Below, piece by piece: positions 17,391 to 26,700 of a stretch of DNA of 64,000 nucleotides. Below the pieces are notes generated by a model. The model ran no database searches. It had not been told where the DNA came from and saw nothing but the letters and a program-made list of their open reading frames with translations. Source of the DNA: Alphaproteobacteria bacterium SO-S41 (GTDB lineage Bacteria; Pseudomonadota; Alphaproteobacteria; Micropepsales; Micropepsaceae); assembly GCA_019670725.1 (NCBI GenBank), contig AP024629.1, forward strand, positions 2,294,001 through 2,358,000, in the 5' to 3' direction. The position numbers were made by a program, and so were the translations under genes. Position 1 is the stretch's first letter. Each line of letters begins with the position of its first letter.

Positions 17391-18959
17391 CTAAGCCGCC
17401 TTCGGCGCGATCTGCGCATCCACCATCTTCTGCACGGCGACGTAGTTGGTCTTGCCGGTGCCCAGCAGCGGAACCTCGTCGACCAGGATGATCTTGCGCG
17501 GCACCGCCAGTTCGGGAACGCCGTGATTATGCGCCCAGCTATGCAGGTCGGAGCGGTTGGCTTCCTTGCTGTCGGTGACCAGGACGATCTGCTCGCCCTT
17601 GCGGTCGTCGGGAATGCTCACCGCCGCATGCATGTTGTCGGGCCACAGCGCCGTCGCGCAGTTTTCCACCACGGTCAGCGACACCATCTCGCCGCCGATC
17701 TTCGCAAAGCGCCGCACGCGGCCCTTGATCGCGATATGACCCTTGTTGTCGATCGAGACGACGTCGCCCGTATCGTGCCAGCCGCCCGGAAGCGTCTGCA
17801 GCACGCCCGGCTTGCCCGGCGTCAGGTAGCCCGCCATCACGTTCGGGCCTTTGACGAACAGCCGTCCGGCATTCGGAATGCCTTCGACCGGCTCCAGTCG
17901 CGACTCCATCATCGGCAGCATGCGTCCGACCGTGCCTGGCTTGTTCGCCTCGATCTGATTGGCGGCGATCACTGGCGCGGCCTCGGTCACGCCATAGCCT
18001 TCCAGAATTTCGATATTGTATTTCTTGCGCACCAGCTGCCGCGTCTCGTCGCGCACGCGCTCGGCGCCGCATACCGCGAGGCGTACCGTGTTGAGGTCGC
18101 CCTGATCGCCTTGCCGCGCGTAGTGGCCGATGAAAGTGTCGGTCGCCAGCAGGATGGTCGCGCCGCTCTCGCGGATCTTCTTGGGAATGATCTGCACGTG
18201 AAGCGGGGAGGGGTAGAGGATCTCCTTCACGCCCACCATCATCGGCAGCAGCGCCCCGACCGTCAGCCCGAAACAGTGGAAGGTCGGCAGCGGGTTGAAG
18301 ACGATGTCGTCCTGGTAGAGCTCGATGTGGCAGCGCACCTGTTCGATGTTGGCCAGGATGTTCTGGTGGCTCAGAACCACGCCCTTGGGATCGCCCTCGG
18401 TGCCGGACGTGAAGAGGATGACGCCGGTATCCGTCGCCTTCTGCCGCGCTTTGAAGAGGCCCGGCATCATCGAGCCGAACAGCGCGGTGAGCTTGTCGCT
18501 CAGCGTCAGCTCCTCGCGCACGTCGTCGAGGTAGACGATCTTGGTCTCGGTCTTCAGCGCCTCGACCAGGTCCTCGAACTTGCCGAGTTCGATGAAGCGC
18601 TTGGCGCTGAGGATCGTCTTGATCCCGCCCAGTTTGACGGCAGCGCTGAGCGCCCGCTCGCCGGCGGTGAAGTTCAGCATGGCCGGGATACGGCCGAAGG
18701 CATGGAGCGCGAAGAAGGCGATCACCGCGCCGGCACTGCTCGGCAGCATGACACCCACCGTCTCACCCTTGGCCGTGAAGCGCTTCAGCGCATGCCCCAG
18801 CGCGAAGGCGGCGCGGACGATCTCGTCGTAGGTCAGCTTGCGGTCGTCATTGCCGTCCCACAGGATCTCCTTGGATTTCCCATAATCCGCCCGCGCCTTC
18901 AGCAAGGCGTCGAACATAGACATGTTTGTCCGCTTGGCGTCGTAGGTCGGCAAAGCCAT
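17391..18959 (-). CDS. AMP-dependent acyl-activating ligase (acyl-CoA/acyl-ACP synthetase, Aas-like)
   Basis: A 522-residue ANL-superfamily enzyme that activates a carboxylic acid through an acyl-adenylate. It carries the AMP-binding P-loop FTSGTEGDPKGVVLSHQN, the GYGVTEAAPVIAAN substrate/AMP region, the GWHDTGDVVSID hinge-side Asp motif, GRVRRFAKIGGEMVS, and a C-terminal lysine in LLGTGKTNY. The sequence resembles the ligase half of 2-acylglycerophosphoethanolamine acyltransferase/acyl-ACP synthetase (Aas) without the acyltransferase half. Substrate chain length cannot be read from sequence. It is divergent from lipA across a 140-base gap. Confidence 0.85.
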   Translation of the reverse strand: MALPTYDAKRTNMSMFDALLKARADYGKSKEILWDGNDDRKLTYDEIVRAAFALGHALKRFTAKGETVGVMLPSSAGAVIAFFALHAFGRIPAMLNFTAGERALSAAVKLGGIKTILSAKRFIELGKFEDLVEALKTETKIVYLDDVREELTLSDKLTALFGSMMPGLFKARQKATDTGVILFTSGTEGDPKGVVLSHQNILANIEQVRCHIELYQDDIVFNPLPTFHCFGLTVGALLPMMVGVKEILYPSPLHVQIIPKKIRESGATILLATDTFIGHYARQGDQGDLNTVRLAVCGAERVRDETRQLVRKKYNIEILEGYGVTEAAPVIAANQIEANKPGTVGRMLPMMESRLEPVEGIPNAGRLFVKGPNVMAGYLTPGKPGVLQTLPGGWHDTGDVVSIDNKGHIAIKGRVRRFAKIGGEMVSLTVVENCATALWPDNMHAAVSIPDDRKGEQIVLVTDSKEANRSDLHSWAHNHGVPELAVPRKIILVDEVPLLGTGKTNYVAVQKMVDAQIAPKAA

Positions 18960-19099
18960 GGAGCGTTTCCTGGTCAGGCGCGTGAATTGTTACGTTTTGT
19001 CGCCTTCCGTGAAGGTAACGATCTGCCCTTGGGGTTCAAGAGGGCGAAACCCATGAAATCGGGGATGATGAAGGGACGGGAAGGGCCTATATCTCCGTC

Positions 19100-20047
19100 A
19101 TGACCGTTCTCTACGACCAGTCTCGTCAGGCGATGCGCCACCCGGAAAAGCGCAACCGGGCCGAGACGCCGCTGCAGCGCAAACCCGACTGGATTCGGGT
19201 AAAGGCGCCCAACTCGCCGGTCTTCCTCGAAACCCAGAAGCTGATGCGCACCAATGGTCTCACGACCGTCTGCGAGGAAGCGGGCTGCCCCAATATCGGC
19301 GAGTGCTGGTCGCAGAAGCACGCGACCATGATGATCATGGGCGACACCTGCACGCGCGCCTGTTCTTTCTGCAATGTGAAGACCGGCATGCCGGCGGCGC
19401 TGGACGCCGACGAACCTGCCCGTGTCGCCGATGCCGTGGCCAAGCTCGGCCTTGCCCATGTGGTCATCACCTCGGTCGACCGTGACGACCTCAAGGACGG
19501 CGGCGCCGCCCATTTCGCTCAGGTCATCCGTTCGATCCGCGCGGCCGCCCCGGCGACGACGATCGAGGTTCTGACGCCTGACTTCCTGCGCAAGGATGGC
19601 GCGCTGGAGCAGGTGCTCGAAGCCCGGCCCGACGTCTTCAACCACAATCTGGAAACCGTGCCGCGGCTCTATCTGCCGATCCGGCCCGGCGCCCGGTACT
19701 TCCACTCGCTGCGCATCCTGCAGAAGGCGAAGGAACTGGATCCGACCGTCTTCACCAAGTCGGGCCTCATGGCCGGGCTCGGTGAAAGCCGTGAGGAGAT
19801 CATGCAGGTCATGGATGACCTCAGGGCGGCGTCGGTCGATTTCCTGACCATCGGCCAGTATCTCCAGCCGACCCGCCGTCATGCCGCCGTGGACCGTTTC
19901 TGGACGCCCGACGAGTTCAAGGGGCTTGAGACCATTGCCTATGCCAAGGGCTTCCTGATGGTCGCGTCCAGCCCGCTGACGCGCAGCTCCTATCACGCCG
20001 ACGCCGATTTCGCCCGGATGAAGGCGGCGCGCTTGAAGGCCGTCTGA
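19100..20047 (+). CDS. lipA: Lipoyl synthase
   Basis: A radical-SAM enzyme inserting two sulfurs into protein-bound octanoyl groups to make lipoate, needed by the PDH complex encoded nearby. The 315-residue protein carries both iron-sulfur cluster motifs: the auxiliary [12 protein letters not shown] (C58, C63, C69) and the radical-SAM CTRACSFC (C84, C88, C91). The end [15 protein letters not shown] is the conserved C-terminal type. The TGA stop overlaps the ATG of the next gene, so the two are translationally coupled. Confidence 0.98.
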   Translation: MTVLYDQSRQAMRHPEKRNRAETPLQRKPDWIRVKAPNSPVFLETQKLMRTNGLTTVCEEAGCPNIGECWSQKHATMMIMGDTCTRACSFCNVKTGMPAALDADEPARVADAVAKLGLAHVVITSVDRDDLKDGGAAHFAQVIRSIRAAAPATTIEVLTPDFLRKDGALEQVLEARPDVFNHNLETVPRLYLPIRPGARYFHSLRILQKAKELDPTVFTKSGLMAGLGESREEIMQVMDDLRAASVDFLTIGQYLQPTRRHAAVDRFWTPDEFKGLETIAYAKGFLMVASSPLTRSSYHADADFARMKAARLKAV

Positions 20048-20511
20048 TGCCGCACGCCGAGGACACGCGGGTGGTGCCGTACGCGCCGGAGCAGATGTTC
20101 GACCTGGTGGGCGACATCCGCCGCTATCCGGAATTTATCCCATGGTGCAAAGCGCTTAGGGTGCGGAGTGAAGAGATCGACGAAGCCGGGAATGGCCTGG
20201 TGGTTGCCGACATGGTGGCCCGTTTCAAGGGCTTCGAGGAGCGGTTCACCAGCCGCGTGACGCTCGACCGCCCCGGCCTTGCCATCGACGTCGCCTATGT
20301 CGATGGCCCCTTCAAGCGCCTCACCAATGCGTGGCGCTTCACTGCGGCCGCCGAGGGGCGGTCGCGGGTCGGGTTCATGATCGACTTCGAATTCCGCAGC
20401 CGGGTGCTGCAGCTCGTCGCCAACTCGATGTTCGAAAAGGCCCTGATGAAGCTGTCAGACGCCTTCGTGAAGAGGGCCGATCAGCTCTACGGGGCCGAGG
20501 CCGCGACCTAG
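20047..20511 (+). CDS. COQ10/RatA-type START domain protein (coenzyme Q-binding)
   Basis: A 154-residue polyketide-cyclase/START-like protein. It opens HAEDTRVVPYAPEQMFDLVG, followed by DIRRYPEFIPWCKALRV and FKGFEERFTSRVTLD, with the terminal helix SMFEKALMKLSDAFVKRADQLYG. The family includes mitochondrial Coq10, which binds ubiquinone for respiration, and bacterial RatA. Its coupling to lipA (shared TGATG) is a common alphaproteobacterial arrangement. The 3' end overlaps the convergent small gene by 4 bases. Confidence 0.9.
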   Translation: MPHAEDTRVVPYAPEQMFDLVGDIRRYPEFIPWCKALRVRSEEIDEAGNGLVVADMVARFKGFEERFTSRVTLDRPGLAIDVAYVDGPFKRLTNAWRFTAAAEGRSRVGFMIDFEFRSRVLQLVANSMFEKALMKLSDAFVKRADQLYGAEAAT

Positions 20512-20786
20512 CGGCAGCGCTGCTTCTCGTCCACGGACACCCACTTCACGCCCTTGGTCGGATCGGCGGCGTCCACGAGCGTGCAGGTCTGCTTGACCGT
20601 GCCGGAGACGCAGATTTCCGCGTCTACGCTGTAAAGCTTGCTGTCGCGCACGCAGAAGGTCTTCTGGACCAGCGCGGGATCCTGCATGTCGATCAGGATC
20701 TGGAGTCCCGCGGTATCGTCAGCCAGCGCGGCCGGCGCGAACGCCGAAAACGCGGTCAGAAGAGCGGCGAGCCGGGCAAAGCGCAT
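20508..20786 (-). CDS. Small exported cysteine-containing protein, unknown
   Basis: A 92-residue protein with a signal peptide (MRFARLAALLTAFSAFAPAALA) and a 69-residue mature part carrying four cysteines (FCVRD, EICVSG, QTCTLVD and the terminal QRCR), consistent with two disulfides in the periplasm. No family recognised. It overlaps the end of the coq10-like gene convergently by 4 bases and ends in the C-R terminus. The clear signal peptide supports it as real. Confidence 0.6.
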   Translation of the reverse strand: MRFARLAALLTAFSAFAPAALADDTAGLQILIDMQDPALVQKTFCVRDSKLYSVDAEICVSGTVKQTCTLVDAADPTKGVKWVSVDEKQRCR

Positions 20787-20843
20787 AGAGAAACCTCAAA
20801 TATGACAGTGTTCGCGTCTAGCATTTAGCTGCAAGCCAGTCCA

Positions 20844-21341
20844 TCAGGCCCGTTCGGCCTGCATCTGCATCAGCGCCAGCGCGACCCCGACCGAAAGCAG
20901 CCGGATCGTCCCGCGCCCCTGATCGCCGAAGTCCCGGACTTCGTGAAGGGTAGGATGGCCTTTACGGGCGGCGGCGAAGTGAACGTGACCCACCGGCTTC
21001 ATCGGGCTTCCACCGCCAGGGCCCGCAACCCCGGTCACCGACGCTGTCATATCGGTCTGGGCGTAGGTGAGCGCGCCTTCGGCCATGGCGCGCGCGACCT
21101 GTTCGCTGACCGCGCCGTAATCGGCGATCAGATCGCCTGGGACGCCCAGGAGGTCGCGCTTGGCGGCGTTCGAATAGGTGATGAACCCGCGCTCGAAGAC
21201 ATCGGACGACCCCGCGATTTCCGTGAGGACGCCTGACAGCAGGCCGCCGGTGCAGCTCTCGGCGACGCTGATCGTCCGCCCAGCCTTGCGGCAGGTTTCC
21301 AGCAGGTGCGCGGATTGGGCGAGAAGTTCGTCGGGAAACAT
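20844..21341 (-). CDS. pncC: CinA C-terminal domain family, nicotinamide-nucleotide amidase
   Basis: A 165-residue enzyme of pyridine-nucleotide recycling that deamidates nicotinamide mononucleotide. It is the stand-alone amidase form without the CinA N-terminal domain. Conserved segments are ISVAESCTGGLLSGVLTEI with the catalytic serine/threonine region, FITYSNAAKRDLLGV, GAVSEQVARAMAEGAL and SVTGVAGPGGGSPMKPVGHV. The start at 21341 was chosen because its ATG shares one base with the pgpA stop (TGATG), giving coupling; an ATG at 21359 is also in frame. Confidence 0.92.
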   Translation of the reverse strand: MFPDELLAQSAHLLETCRKAGRTISVAESCTGGLLSGVLTEIAGSSDVFERGFITYSNAAKRDLLGVPGDLIADYGAVSEQVARAMAEGALTYAQTDMTASVTGVAGPGGGSPMKPVGHVHFAAARKGHPTLHEVRDFGDQGRGTIRLLSVGVALALMQMQAERA

Positions 21342-21850
21342 CAGATCACATTCAGCCAAAGAGCCCCGAGACAGAGCATGACGACGGCGCCGTAGAGCCC
21401 CGCGACCATATCGTCCACCATGACCCCGAGGCCACCGCCAAGTTCGCGATCCGCCAGCGAGGCCGGCCAGGGCTTAAGGATGTCGAACAGGCGGAACAGC
21501 AGAAAACCGACAAGATAGGCTTGCCATGTCAGCGCCGACGCGGCGAGGACCAGCAATTGGCCGGCGATCTCGTCGATGACGATGACGGAGGCGTCTTCGA
21601 CCTTGGTATGATTGATGATGTGCCCGGCGACGATGACGCCGATCGCGAAGACGACCAGCGAGGCGACGAGAACGCCGATCGGGCCGAAATAGGCAGCGAT
21701 GAGCCATCCCAGAGGCAGGGTCGCCGCCGATGCCCAGGTTCCCGGCGCGAGGGGGATCAGGCCGATCGCGAAGCCCGAGCCGAGAAGGCCCCACCAGGAG
21801 CGGACCATGGTACGGTGCTCACGCTCGATCTTCTTGCTGGGCCGCGTCAC
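21341..21850 (-). CDS. pgpA: Phosphatidylglycerophosphatase A
   Basis: A 169-residue inner-membrane phosphatase that dephosphorylates phosphatidylglycerophosphate to phosphatidylglycerol. Conserved parts are [20 protein letters not shown], the acidic [12 protein letters not shown], the [17 protein letters not shown] motif and the late acidic [14 protein letters not shown]. Three to four membrane helices are visible. The ATG at 21850 overlaps the ispDF stop by 4 bases (ATGA), and its stop overlaps the pncC start, so ispDF-pgpA-pncC form a tightly coupled operon. Confidence 0.94.
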   Translation of the reverse strand: MTRPSKKIEREHRTMVRSWWGLLGSGFAIGLIPLAPGTWASAATLPLGWLIAAYFGPIGVLVASLVVFAIGVIVAGHIINHTKVEDASVIVIDEIAGQLLVLAASALTWQAYLVGFLLFRLFDILKPWPASLADRELGGGLGVMVDDMVAGLYGAVVMLCLGALWLNVI

Positions 21851-23019
21851 GGCAGGCGCACGGTAGCGGTCGCCATGGCGGCAATTCCTTCGTTCCGGCC
21901 AGTGAAACCCAGTCGTTCGGTTGTGGTTGCCTTCACACTGACCCGATCGCGCGCCAATCTCAGAATGTCTGCTACCCGCCCGATCATGGCGTCACGATGC
22001 GGGCCGATCTTGGGCGCCTCGCAGATCAGCGTGACATCGACATGCGCAATCATGCCGCCGCGTGCGGCGACCAGATCGCGGGCGTGTTCAAGGAAAAGCT
22101 GCGAAGCGGCTCCCTTCCAGCGGGGATCCGAAGGCGGAAAATACGTTCCGATATCCCCCGCCGCGACGCAGCCGAGCACGGCGTCGGTGATGGCGTGGAG
22201 GCCGACATCGGCGTCGGAATGGCCCAGCAGGGCGTGGGTATGGGCGATGCGGACACCGCAGAGCATGACATGGTCCCCGGGACTGAAGGCGTGGACGTCA
22301 AAGCCCTGGGCCGTGCGAATGTCGGTCAGCGGGTTTACCAGCGCCGCGATTGCGCGATCGAAGTCCGCGGCCGTGGTGATCTTGAAATTGGCTTCCTCGC
22401 CCTGAACCATTTTGAGGCGGAGCCCGGCGCGTTCGGCTACGGCGAAATCGTCCGAGAGATTGAGCGCCGGGTCGGCCGCACGGTGTGCATCAAGGATCGC
22501 TGGGAAACGAAAGACCTGCGGGGTCTGCACCCGCCACAGATCGGCCCGCGACACGCTGGCTTCGACGGCGCCGTCAGCCGCGCATTTCTTGATGCTGTCG
22601 GCTATGGGAATACCGGGCGCGACGCCATCAAAATCGCCACTCCCGCCTTCCTTGGCGAGAAAGTGGATCAAGATGGGGGAGATGAACGGCCGGGCGGCAT
22701 CGTGGATCAGCACCATGTCCGGCGCGGTGTTCGTCAGAGCTTCAAGCCCGCGGCGGACACTGTCCTGACGGGTTACGCCACCCGTCGTGACGCCTGCGAC
22801 TTCGCGACCCCCGAGGGCTTGTGACAGCAGGGCTTCGTCGCCTGCCGCGATGACGATGTGGATCTGAGCCTCGGGCAGCGCCGCGCGGAAGACATCGACC
22901 GTCCGGGCGACAACGGGGACCCCGCATAACGGGCGATATTGCTTCGACAGACCTTCGCCTGCCCGTAAGCCCTTGCCGGCCGCAGCGATCAGGACCGCAA
23001 TTCGGGGTGCTTTGCTCAT
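21847..23019 (-). CDS. ispDF: Bifunctional IspD/IspF isoprenoid (MEP) pathway enzyme
   Basis: A fusion of 4-diphosphocytidyl-2-C-methylerythritol synthase (IspD, about residues 1-225) and 2-C-methylerythritol-2,4-cyclodiphosphate synthase (IspF, about 235-390). IspD features are [31 protein letters not shown] and VQTPQVFR. IspF features are the metal-binding GFDVHAF (D241, H243), [20 protein letters not shown] and [10 protein letters not shown]. The fusion is usual in alphaproteobacteria. ATG 23019 ([17 protein letters not shown]) was preferred to an upstream GTG at 23052. It is divergent from dusB. Confidence 0.95.
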   Translation of the reverse strand: MSKAPRIAVLIAAAGKGLRAGEGLSKQYRPLCGVPVVARTVDVFRAALPEAQIHIVIAAGDEALLSQALGGREVAGVTTGGVTRQDSVRRGLEALTNTAPDMVLIHDAARPFISPILIHFLAKEGGSGDFDGVAPGIPIADSIKKCAADGAVEASVSRADLWRVQTPQVFRFPAILDAHRAADPALNLSDDFAVAERAGLRLKMVQGEEANFKITTAADFDRAIAALVNPLTDIRTAQGFDVHAFSPGDHVMLCGVRIAHTHALLGHSDADVGLHAITDAVLGCVAAGDIGTYFPPSDPRWKGAASQLFLEHARDLVAARGGMIAHVDVTLICEAPKIGPHRDAMIGRVADILRLARDRVSVKATTTERLGFTGRNEGIAAMATATVRLP

Positions 23020-23093
23020 CAAGTTGCTGTTTGCACCGCCATTTTCAGGCACGCAAGGACTCCGGTTCTGCTATGGGAGGGCCTCTGAACCGA

Positions 23094-24110
23094 ATGAGCA
23101 GCAGTGTGTCCATCTCTCCAGGCGCCAAGGCCGTGAATATCCCGGCGCCGAACCCCATCCCCGTTTATCTGGCGCCCATGTCGGGCCTGACCGACCTGCC
23201 GTTTCGCCGGCTGGCCAGGCGCTTCGGCGCGACCATGGTCGTCAGCGAGATGGTCGCCAGCGAGCGCTTCGTGGCGGGCAACGAGGAAGAGGCGCTGAAG
23301 GGCAGTGAAGATACGGGCGGCGCTCCCTATGTCGTGCAGTTGGCAGGTTGCCAGGCGGACTGGATGGCGGAAGCGGCGGTGCGGGCTGAAGCCCATGGCG
23401 CCGCCGGGATCGACATCAATATGGGGTGCCCCGCCAAGCGCGTCGTCGGCGGCTATGGCGGGTCCGCGCTCATGAAAGACCTGGACCAGGCAGTCACGCT
23501 GATCGAGGCCGTGGTCTCGAGCGTCAACATCCCCGTGAGCGTCAAGATGCGCCTCGGCTGGGACATTCAATCGCGCAACGCACCGGAACTGGCGCGCCGC
23601 GCCCAGGACCTTGGCGTTCACCTGGTCGCGGTTCACGGCCGCACGCGCAACCAGTTTTACGAAGGAAAGGCCGATTGGCACTTCGTCCATCGGCTGGTCG
23701 AGAACGTCGAGATCCCCGTTCTGGTGAATGGTGACATCGTCGATCTCGCGAGCGCACGGCAGGCTTTGGCATGTTCCGGAGCGACCGGCGTCATGATCGG
23801 CCGGGCGGCGATCGGGAACCCGTGGTTGCTGGGTGAAGTTGCTGCGGGCCTTAACGGCCGGACTTTTGTCGCGCCGACGCTTTCCGAGATCGAGGACGTG
23901 ATCGTCGAGCATCTCGGCCTCAGCATCGAGATCTACGGCGAGCGAAAAGGCGTTTTGAAGTTCCGTAAGCATATGGCGGCTTATCTGAGCAAGCTGCCCA
24001 TCGCGCAGAACCGGATTTCCGATCTTTGCCGTCTCGACGACGTACCCACGATCACAGCGGGGATCGCCGCGAATGTGAACGACTGCAAATCCGCCATGGC
24101 GCTGCAATAA
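23094..24110 (+). CDS. dusB: tRNA-dihydrouridine synthase B (NifR3 family)
   Basis: An FMN-dependent enzyme reducing uridine to dihydrouridine in the tRNA D-loop. The 338-residue product shows [26 protein letters not shown], the catalytic cysteine in [10 protein letters not shown] (C112), [22 protein letters not shown], and the FMN phosphate region VNGDIVD / [13 protein letters not shown]. The ATG at 23094 has GGGAGG about 12 bases upstream; ATG 23073 is an alternative. It heads the classical dusB-ntrB-ntrC block, and its TAA shares a base with the ntrB ATG. Confidence 0.94.
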   Translation: MSSSVSISPGAKAVNIPAPNPIPVYLAPMSGLTDLPFRRLARRFGATMVVSEMVASERFVAGNEEEALKGSEDTGGAPYVVQLAGCQADWMAEAAVRAEAHGAAGIDINMGCPAKRVVGGYGGSALMKDLDQAVTLIEAVVSSVNIPVSVKMRLGWDIQSRNAPELARRAQDLGVHLVAVHGRTRNQFYEGKADWHFVHRLVENVEIPVLVNGDIVDLASARQALACSGATGVMIGRAAIGNPWLLGEVAAGLNGRTFVAPTLSEIEDVIVEHLGLSIEIYGERKGVLKFRKHMAAYLSKLPIAQNRISDLCRLDDVPTITAGIAANVNDCKSAMALQ

Positions 24111-25231
24111 TGCGGTCTTCCGAATTTCAGGACGAGAGCGAAACGGCGTCTCTGCAGGAGATGGTGCTCAACGCCATTTCCAACGCGGTCGTCGTCGTCG
24201 ACGGCTCCAACCAGATCCTGTTCGCCAATCAGGCCGCCGAAAACTTCTTCGGCATGAGCGCTTCGAACATGGCGAAGCAGCGCCTGGAAGACATGTTGCC
24301 GAAGGCGAGCCCCTTGTTGTCGCTGATCGCTCAATCGCGCCGATCGGGCGCGGCGGTCAGCGAGTACGAGGTCGATATCGGGTCGCCGAAGACCGGGCCG
24401 CATCTGACCGACGTTCAGGTATCCCCATTAGGTGAGGGCGACTCCAGATGCTTCGTGCATCTTCAGGAGCGCTCGATGGCACAGAAGATGGACCGGCAAT
24501 TGATCCATCGCGGCGCGGCGCGCTCCGTCTCGGCGATGTCTGCCATTCTGGCGCATGAGATCAAGAACCCGCTCGCAGGCATTCGCGGCGCGGCGCAGTT
24601 GATCGAACAGAATGCCGGCGCGGCTGACCGCGCGCTGACGCAACTGATCTGCGAGGAAACGGACCGCATTCGAAAGCTGGTCGACCGGATGGAGATTTTC
24701 GGGGATTCGCGCCGCATCGAGCGTCACCCCGTCAACATCCATCAGGTGCTCGACCATGTGCGCCGCATCGCCGAGGCAAGCTTCGCCAAGGGCATCCGCT
24801 TCGTCGAATCCTACGATCCCTCGCTGCCGCCGATCCCGGGGGACCGCGACCAGCTCATCCAGGTTTTCCTGAACCTGACGAAGAACGCGGCCGATGCGAT
24901 CGCGGAGGGACCTGCGCCTGACGACGGCGAGATCGTCTTTTCAACCTCCTACCGCCCGGGAGTCAGGCTGTCCGTTCCCGGCAGCGGCGAGCGGATCGGC
25001 TTGCCATTGGAGGTACGCGTTCGCGACAATGGGGTAGGGGTGTCGCGCGATATGGAGCCGTATCTGTTCGATCCGTTCGTCACGACCAAACGCACGGGCA
25101 CCGGGCTCGGGCTCGCGCTTGTCGCCAAGATTGTCGGCGACCATGGCGGCGTAATCGAATGTATTGGCGAGCCGCGGCGCACGGTGTTTCGCGTGCTGCT
25201 GCCCTGGCAAGCAGATCAGAAAGCGGTTTGA
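24110..25231 (+). CDS. ntrB: Nitrogen regulation histidine kinase NtrB (GlnL)
   Basis: A cytosolic kinase/phosphatase acting on NtrC under control of PII. The 373-residue protein has an N-terminal PAS domain ([20 protein letters not shown]), a HisKA dimerisation helix with H149 in [19 protein letters not shown], and an ATPase domain with N-box [11 protein letters not shown]1 VRDNGVGV, F-box LFDPFVTTK and G2 GTGLGLALV. No membrane segments are present, as expected. It begins within the dusB stop (TAATG) and ends within the ntrC start (TGATG), so expression is coupled on both sides. Confidence 0.95.
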   Translation: MRSSEFQDESETASLQEMVLNAISNAVVVVDGSNQILFANQAAENFFGMSASNMAKQRLEDMLPKASPLLSLIAQSRRSGAAVSEYEVDIGSPKTGPHLTDVQVSPLGEGDSRCFVHLQERSMAQKMDRQLIHRGAARSVSAMSAILAHEIKNPLAGIRGAAQLIEQNAGAADRALTQLICEETDRIRKLVDRMEIFGDSRRIERHPVNIHQVLDHVRRIAEASFAKGIRFVESYDPSLPPIPGDRDQLIQVFLNLTKNAADAIAEGPAPDDGEIVFSTSYRPGVRLSVPGSGERIGLPLEVRVRDNGVGVSRDMEPYLFDPFVTTKRTGTGLGLALVAKIVGDHGGVIECIGEPRRTVFRVLLPWQADQKAV

Positions 25232-26673
25232 TGGCTGGCGGAACGATCCTGATCGCAGACGACGATGCGGCCATCCGCACGGTCTTGAGCCAGGCGCTCG
25301 GGCGGGCAGGGTTCGACGTGCGCACCTGCGGGAACGCAGCGACGCTGTGGCGCTGGGTCTCCCAGGGAGACGGCGACCTCGTCGTGACCGACGTGATGAT
25401 GCCCGACGAGAACGGGTTCGAGCTGCTGCCGCGTATCCAGCGCATACGGCCGGATCTGCCGGTCGTGGTGATGAGCGCGCAGAACACGCTTCTGACCGCG
25501 ATCACGGCGACGGAGCGGGGCGCCTATGAATATCTGCCCAAGCCCTTCGATCTGAACGAGCTGGTGGCGATCGCCCGGCGGGCATTGTCGTCGCCGCGCG
25601 CTGCGGCGCCGCCGGCAAAGGACGAAGAGGACGCGACGCGGCTGCCGCTAATCGGCCGTTCGCCGGCGATGCAGGACGTCTACCGCGTAATGGCCCGCCT
25701 GATGGGCACGGACCTTACCGTGCTGATCACCGGCGAAAGCGGTACAGGCAAGGAGCTCGTCGCGCGGGCTTTGCATGATTACGGCAAGCGCAAGCGCGGT
25801 CCGTTCGTGGCGGTCAACATGGCGGCCATTCCGCGCGAGCTCATTGAAAGCGACCTGTTCGGGCACGAGAAGGGCGCTTTCACCGGCGCTAGCGCTCGCA
25901 CGATCGGCCGGTTCGAGCAGGCGGAGGGCGGTACGCTGTTTCTCGACGAAATCGGCGACATGCCGATCGAAGCGCAGACCCGGCTGCTGCGTGTTCTGCA
26001 GCAGGGCGAATATACCGCGGTCGGCGGCCGGCACGTGATCCGGACGAATGTGCGCATCATCGCCGCGACGAATCGGGACCTCCGGCAGCTCGCCCAGCAG
26101 GGGCTCTTCCGCGAGGACCTCTATTACCGCCTCAATGTCGTCCCCTTGCGGCTGCCGCCGCTGCGCGAGCGGAGCGAGGACATTCCCGATCTCATGCGAC
26201 ACTTCCTGGCCGCCGTGGCGGCCCAGGGACTGCCGCGTAAGGCGATCGATGCCGAAGCGCTGGAGCGGCTCAAGCGGCACGGCTGGCCGGGCAATGTCCG
26301 CGAGCTGGAGAACCTCGCCCAGCGGCTGGCCGCCTTGCACGCCGAGGAGGTCATCAACGCCCGAATCATCGACCAAGAGCTCGATCTGCCGAAGGCGCGG
26401 ATCGAGGGCGGTTCCGACGAGCGGGATTCGGTCACGGTCGCGGTCGAGCGGCATTTGCAGCAATTGTTCAACGAGATGCCGCCCGGCGAACTGCCCGAGG
26501 ACGGTCTCTATGATCGTATTCTCGAGCAGGTGGAGCGCCCGCTTTTGACGGCCGTGCTGGCGATCAGCCGGGGAAATCAGATCAGGGCGGCCAAGTTATT
26601 GGGGCTGAACCGTAATACGCTGCGCAAGAAGCTGCGGGCGCTCGATATCGCCCTTGTACGCAGTCTGAAGTGA
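25231..26673 (+). CDS. ntrC: Nitrogen regulation sigma-54 activator NtrC (GlnG)
   Basis: A response regulator that activates sigma-54 promoters of nitrogen-assimilation genes. The 480-residue protein has an N-terminal receiver (D54 in [13 protein letters not shown] in YLPKPFD), a AAA+ domain with Walker A GESGTGKE and the sigma-54 contact motif GAFTGA (in [12 protein letters not shown]), Walker [12 protein letters not shown], and a C-terminal Fis-type helix-turn-helix ([20 protein letters not shown]). All elements needed for sigma-54 activation are present. The ATG at 25231 shares a base with the ntrB stop. Confidence 0.96.
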   Translation: MAGGTILIADDDAAIRTVLSQALGRAGFDVRTCGNAATLWRWVSQGDGDLVVTDVMMPDENGFELLPRIQRIRPDLPVVVMSAQNTLLTAITATERGAYEYLPKPFDLNELVAIARRALSSPRAAAPPAKDEEDATRLPLIGRSPAMQDVYRVMARLMGTDLTVLITGESGTGKELVARALHDYGKRKRGPFVAVNMAAIPRELIESDLFGHEKGAFTGASARTIGRFEQAEGGTLFLDEIGDMPIEAQTRLLRVLQQGEYTAVGGRHVIRTNVRIIAATNRDLRQLAQQGLFREDLYYRLNVVPLRLPPLRERSEDIPDLMRHFLAAVAAQGLPRKAIDAEALERLKRHGWPGNVRELENLAQRLAALHAEEVINARIIDQELDLPKARIEGGSDERDSVTVAVERHLQQLFNEMPPGELPEDGLYDRILEQVERPLLTAVLAISRGNQIRAAKLLGLNRNTLRKKLRALDIALVRSLK

Positions 26674-26700
26674 TGCAATAGAGCAACTTCGCGTTGCGTA

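Noticed and set aside
16743-19103. A 786-residue open frame on the + strand
   Set aside because: It runs through the end of lpdA and antisense to the acyl-activating ligase, both of which have complete family motifs in their own frames.
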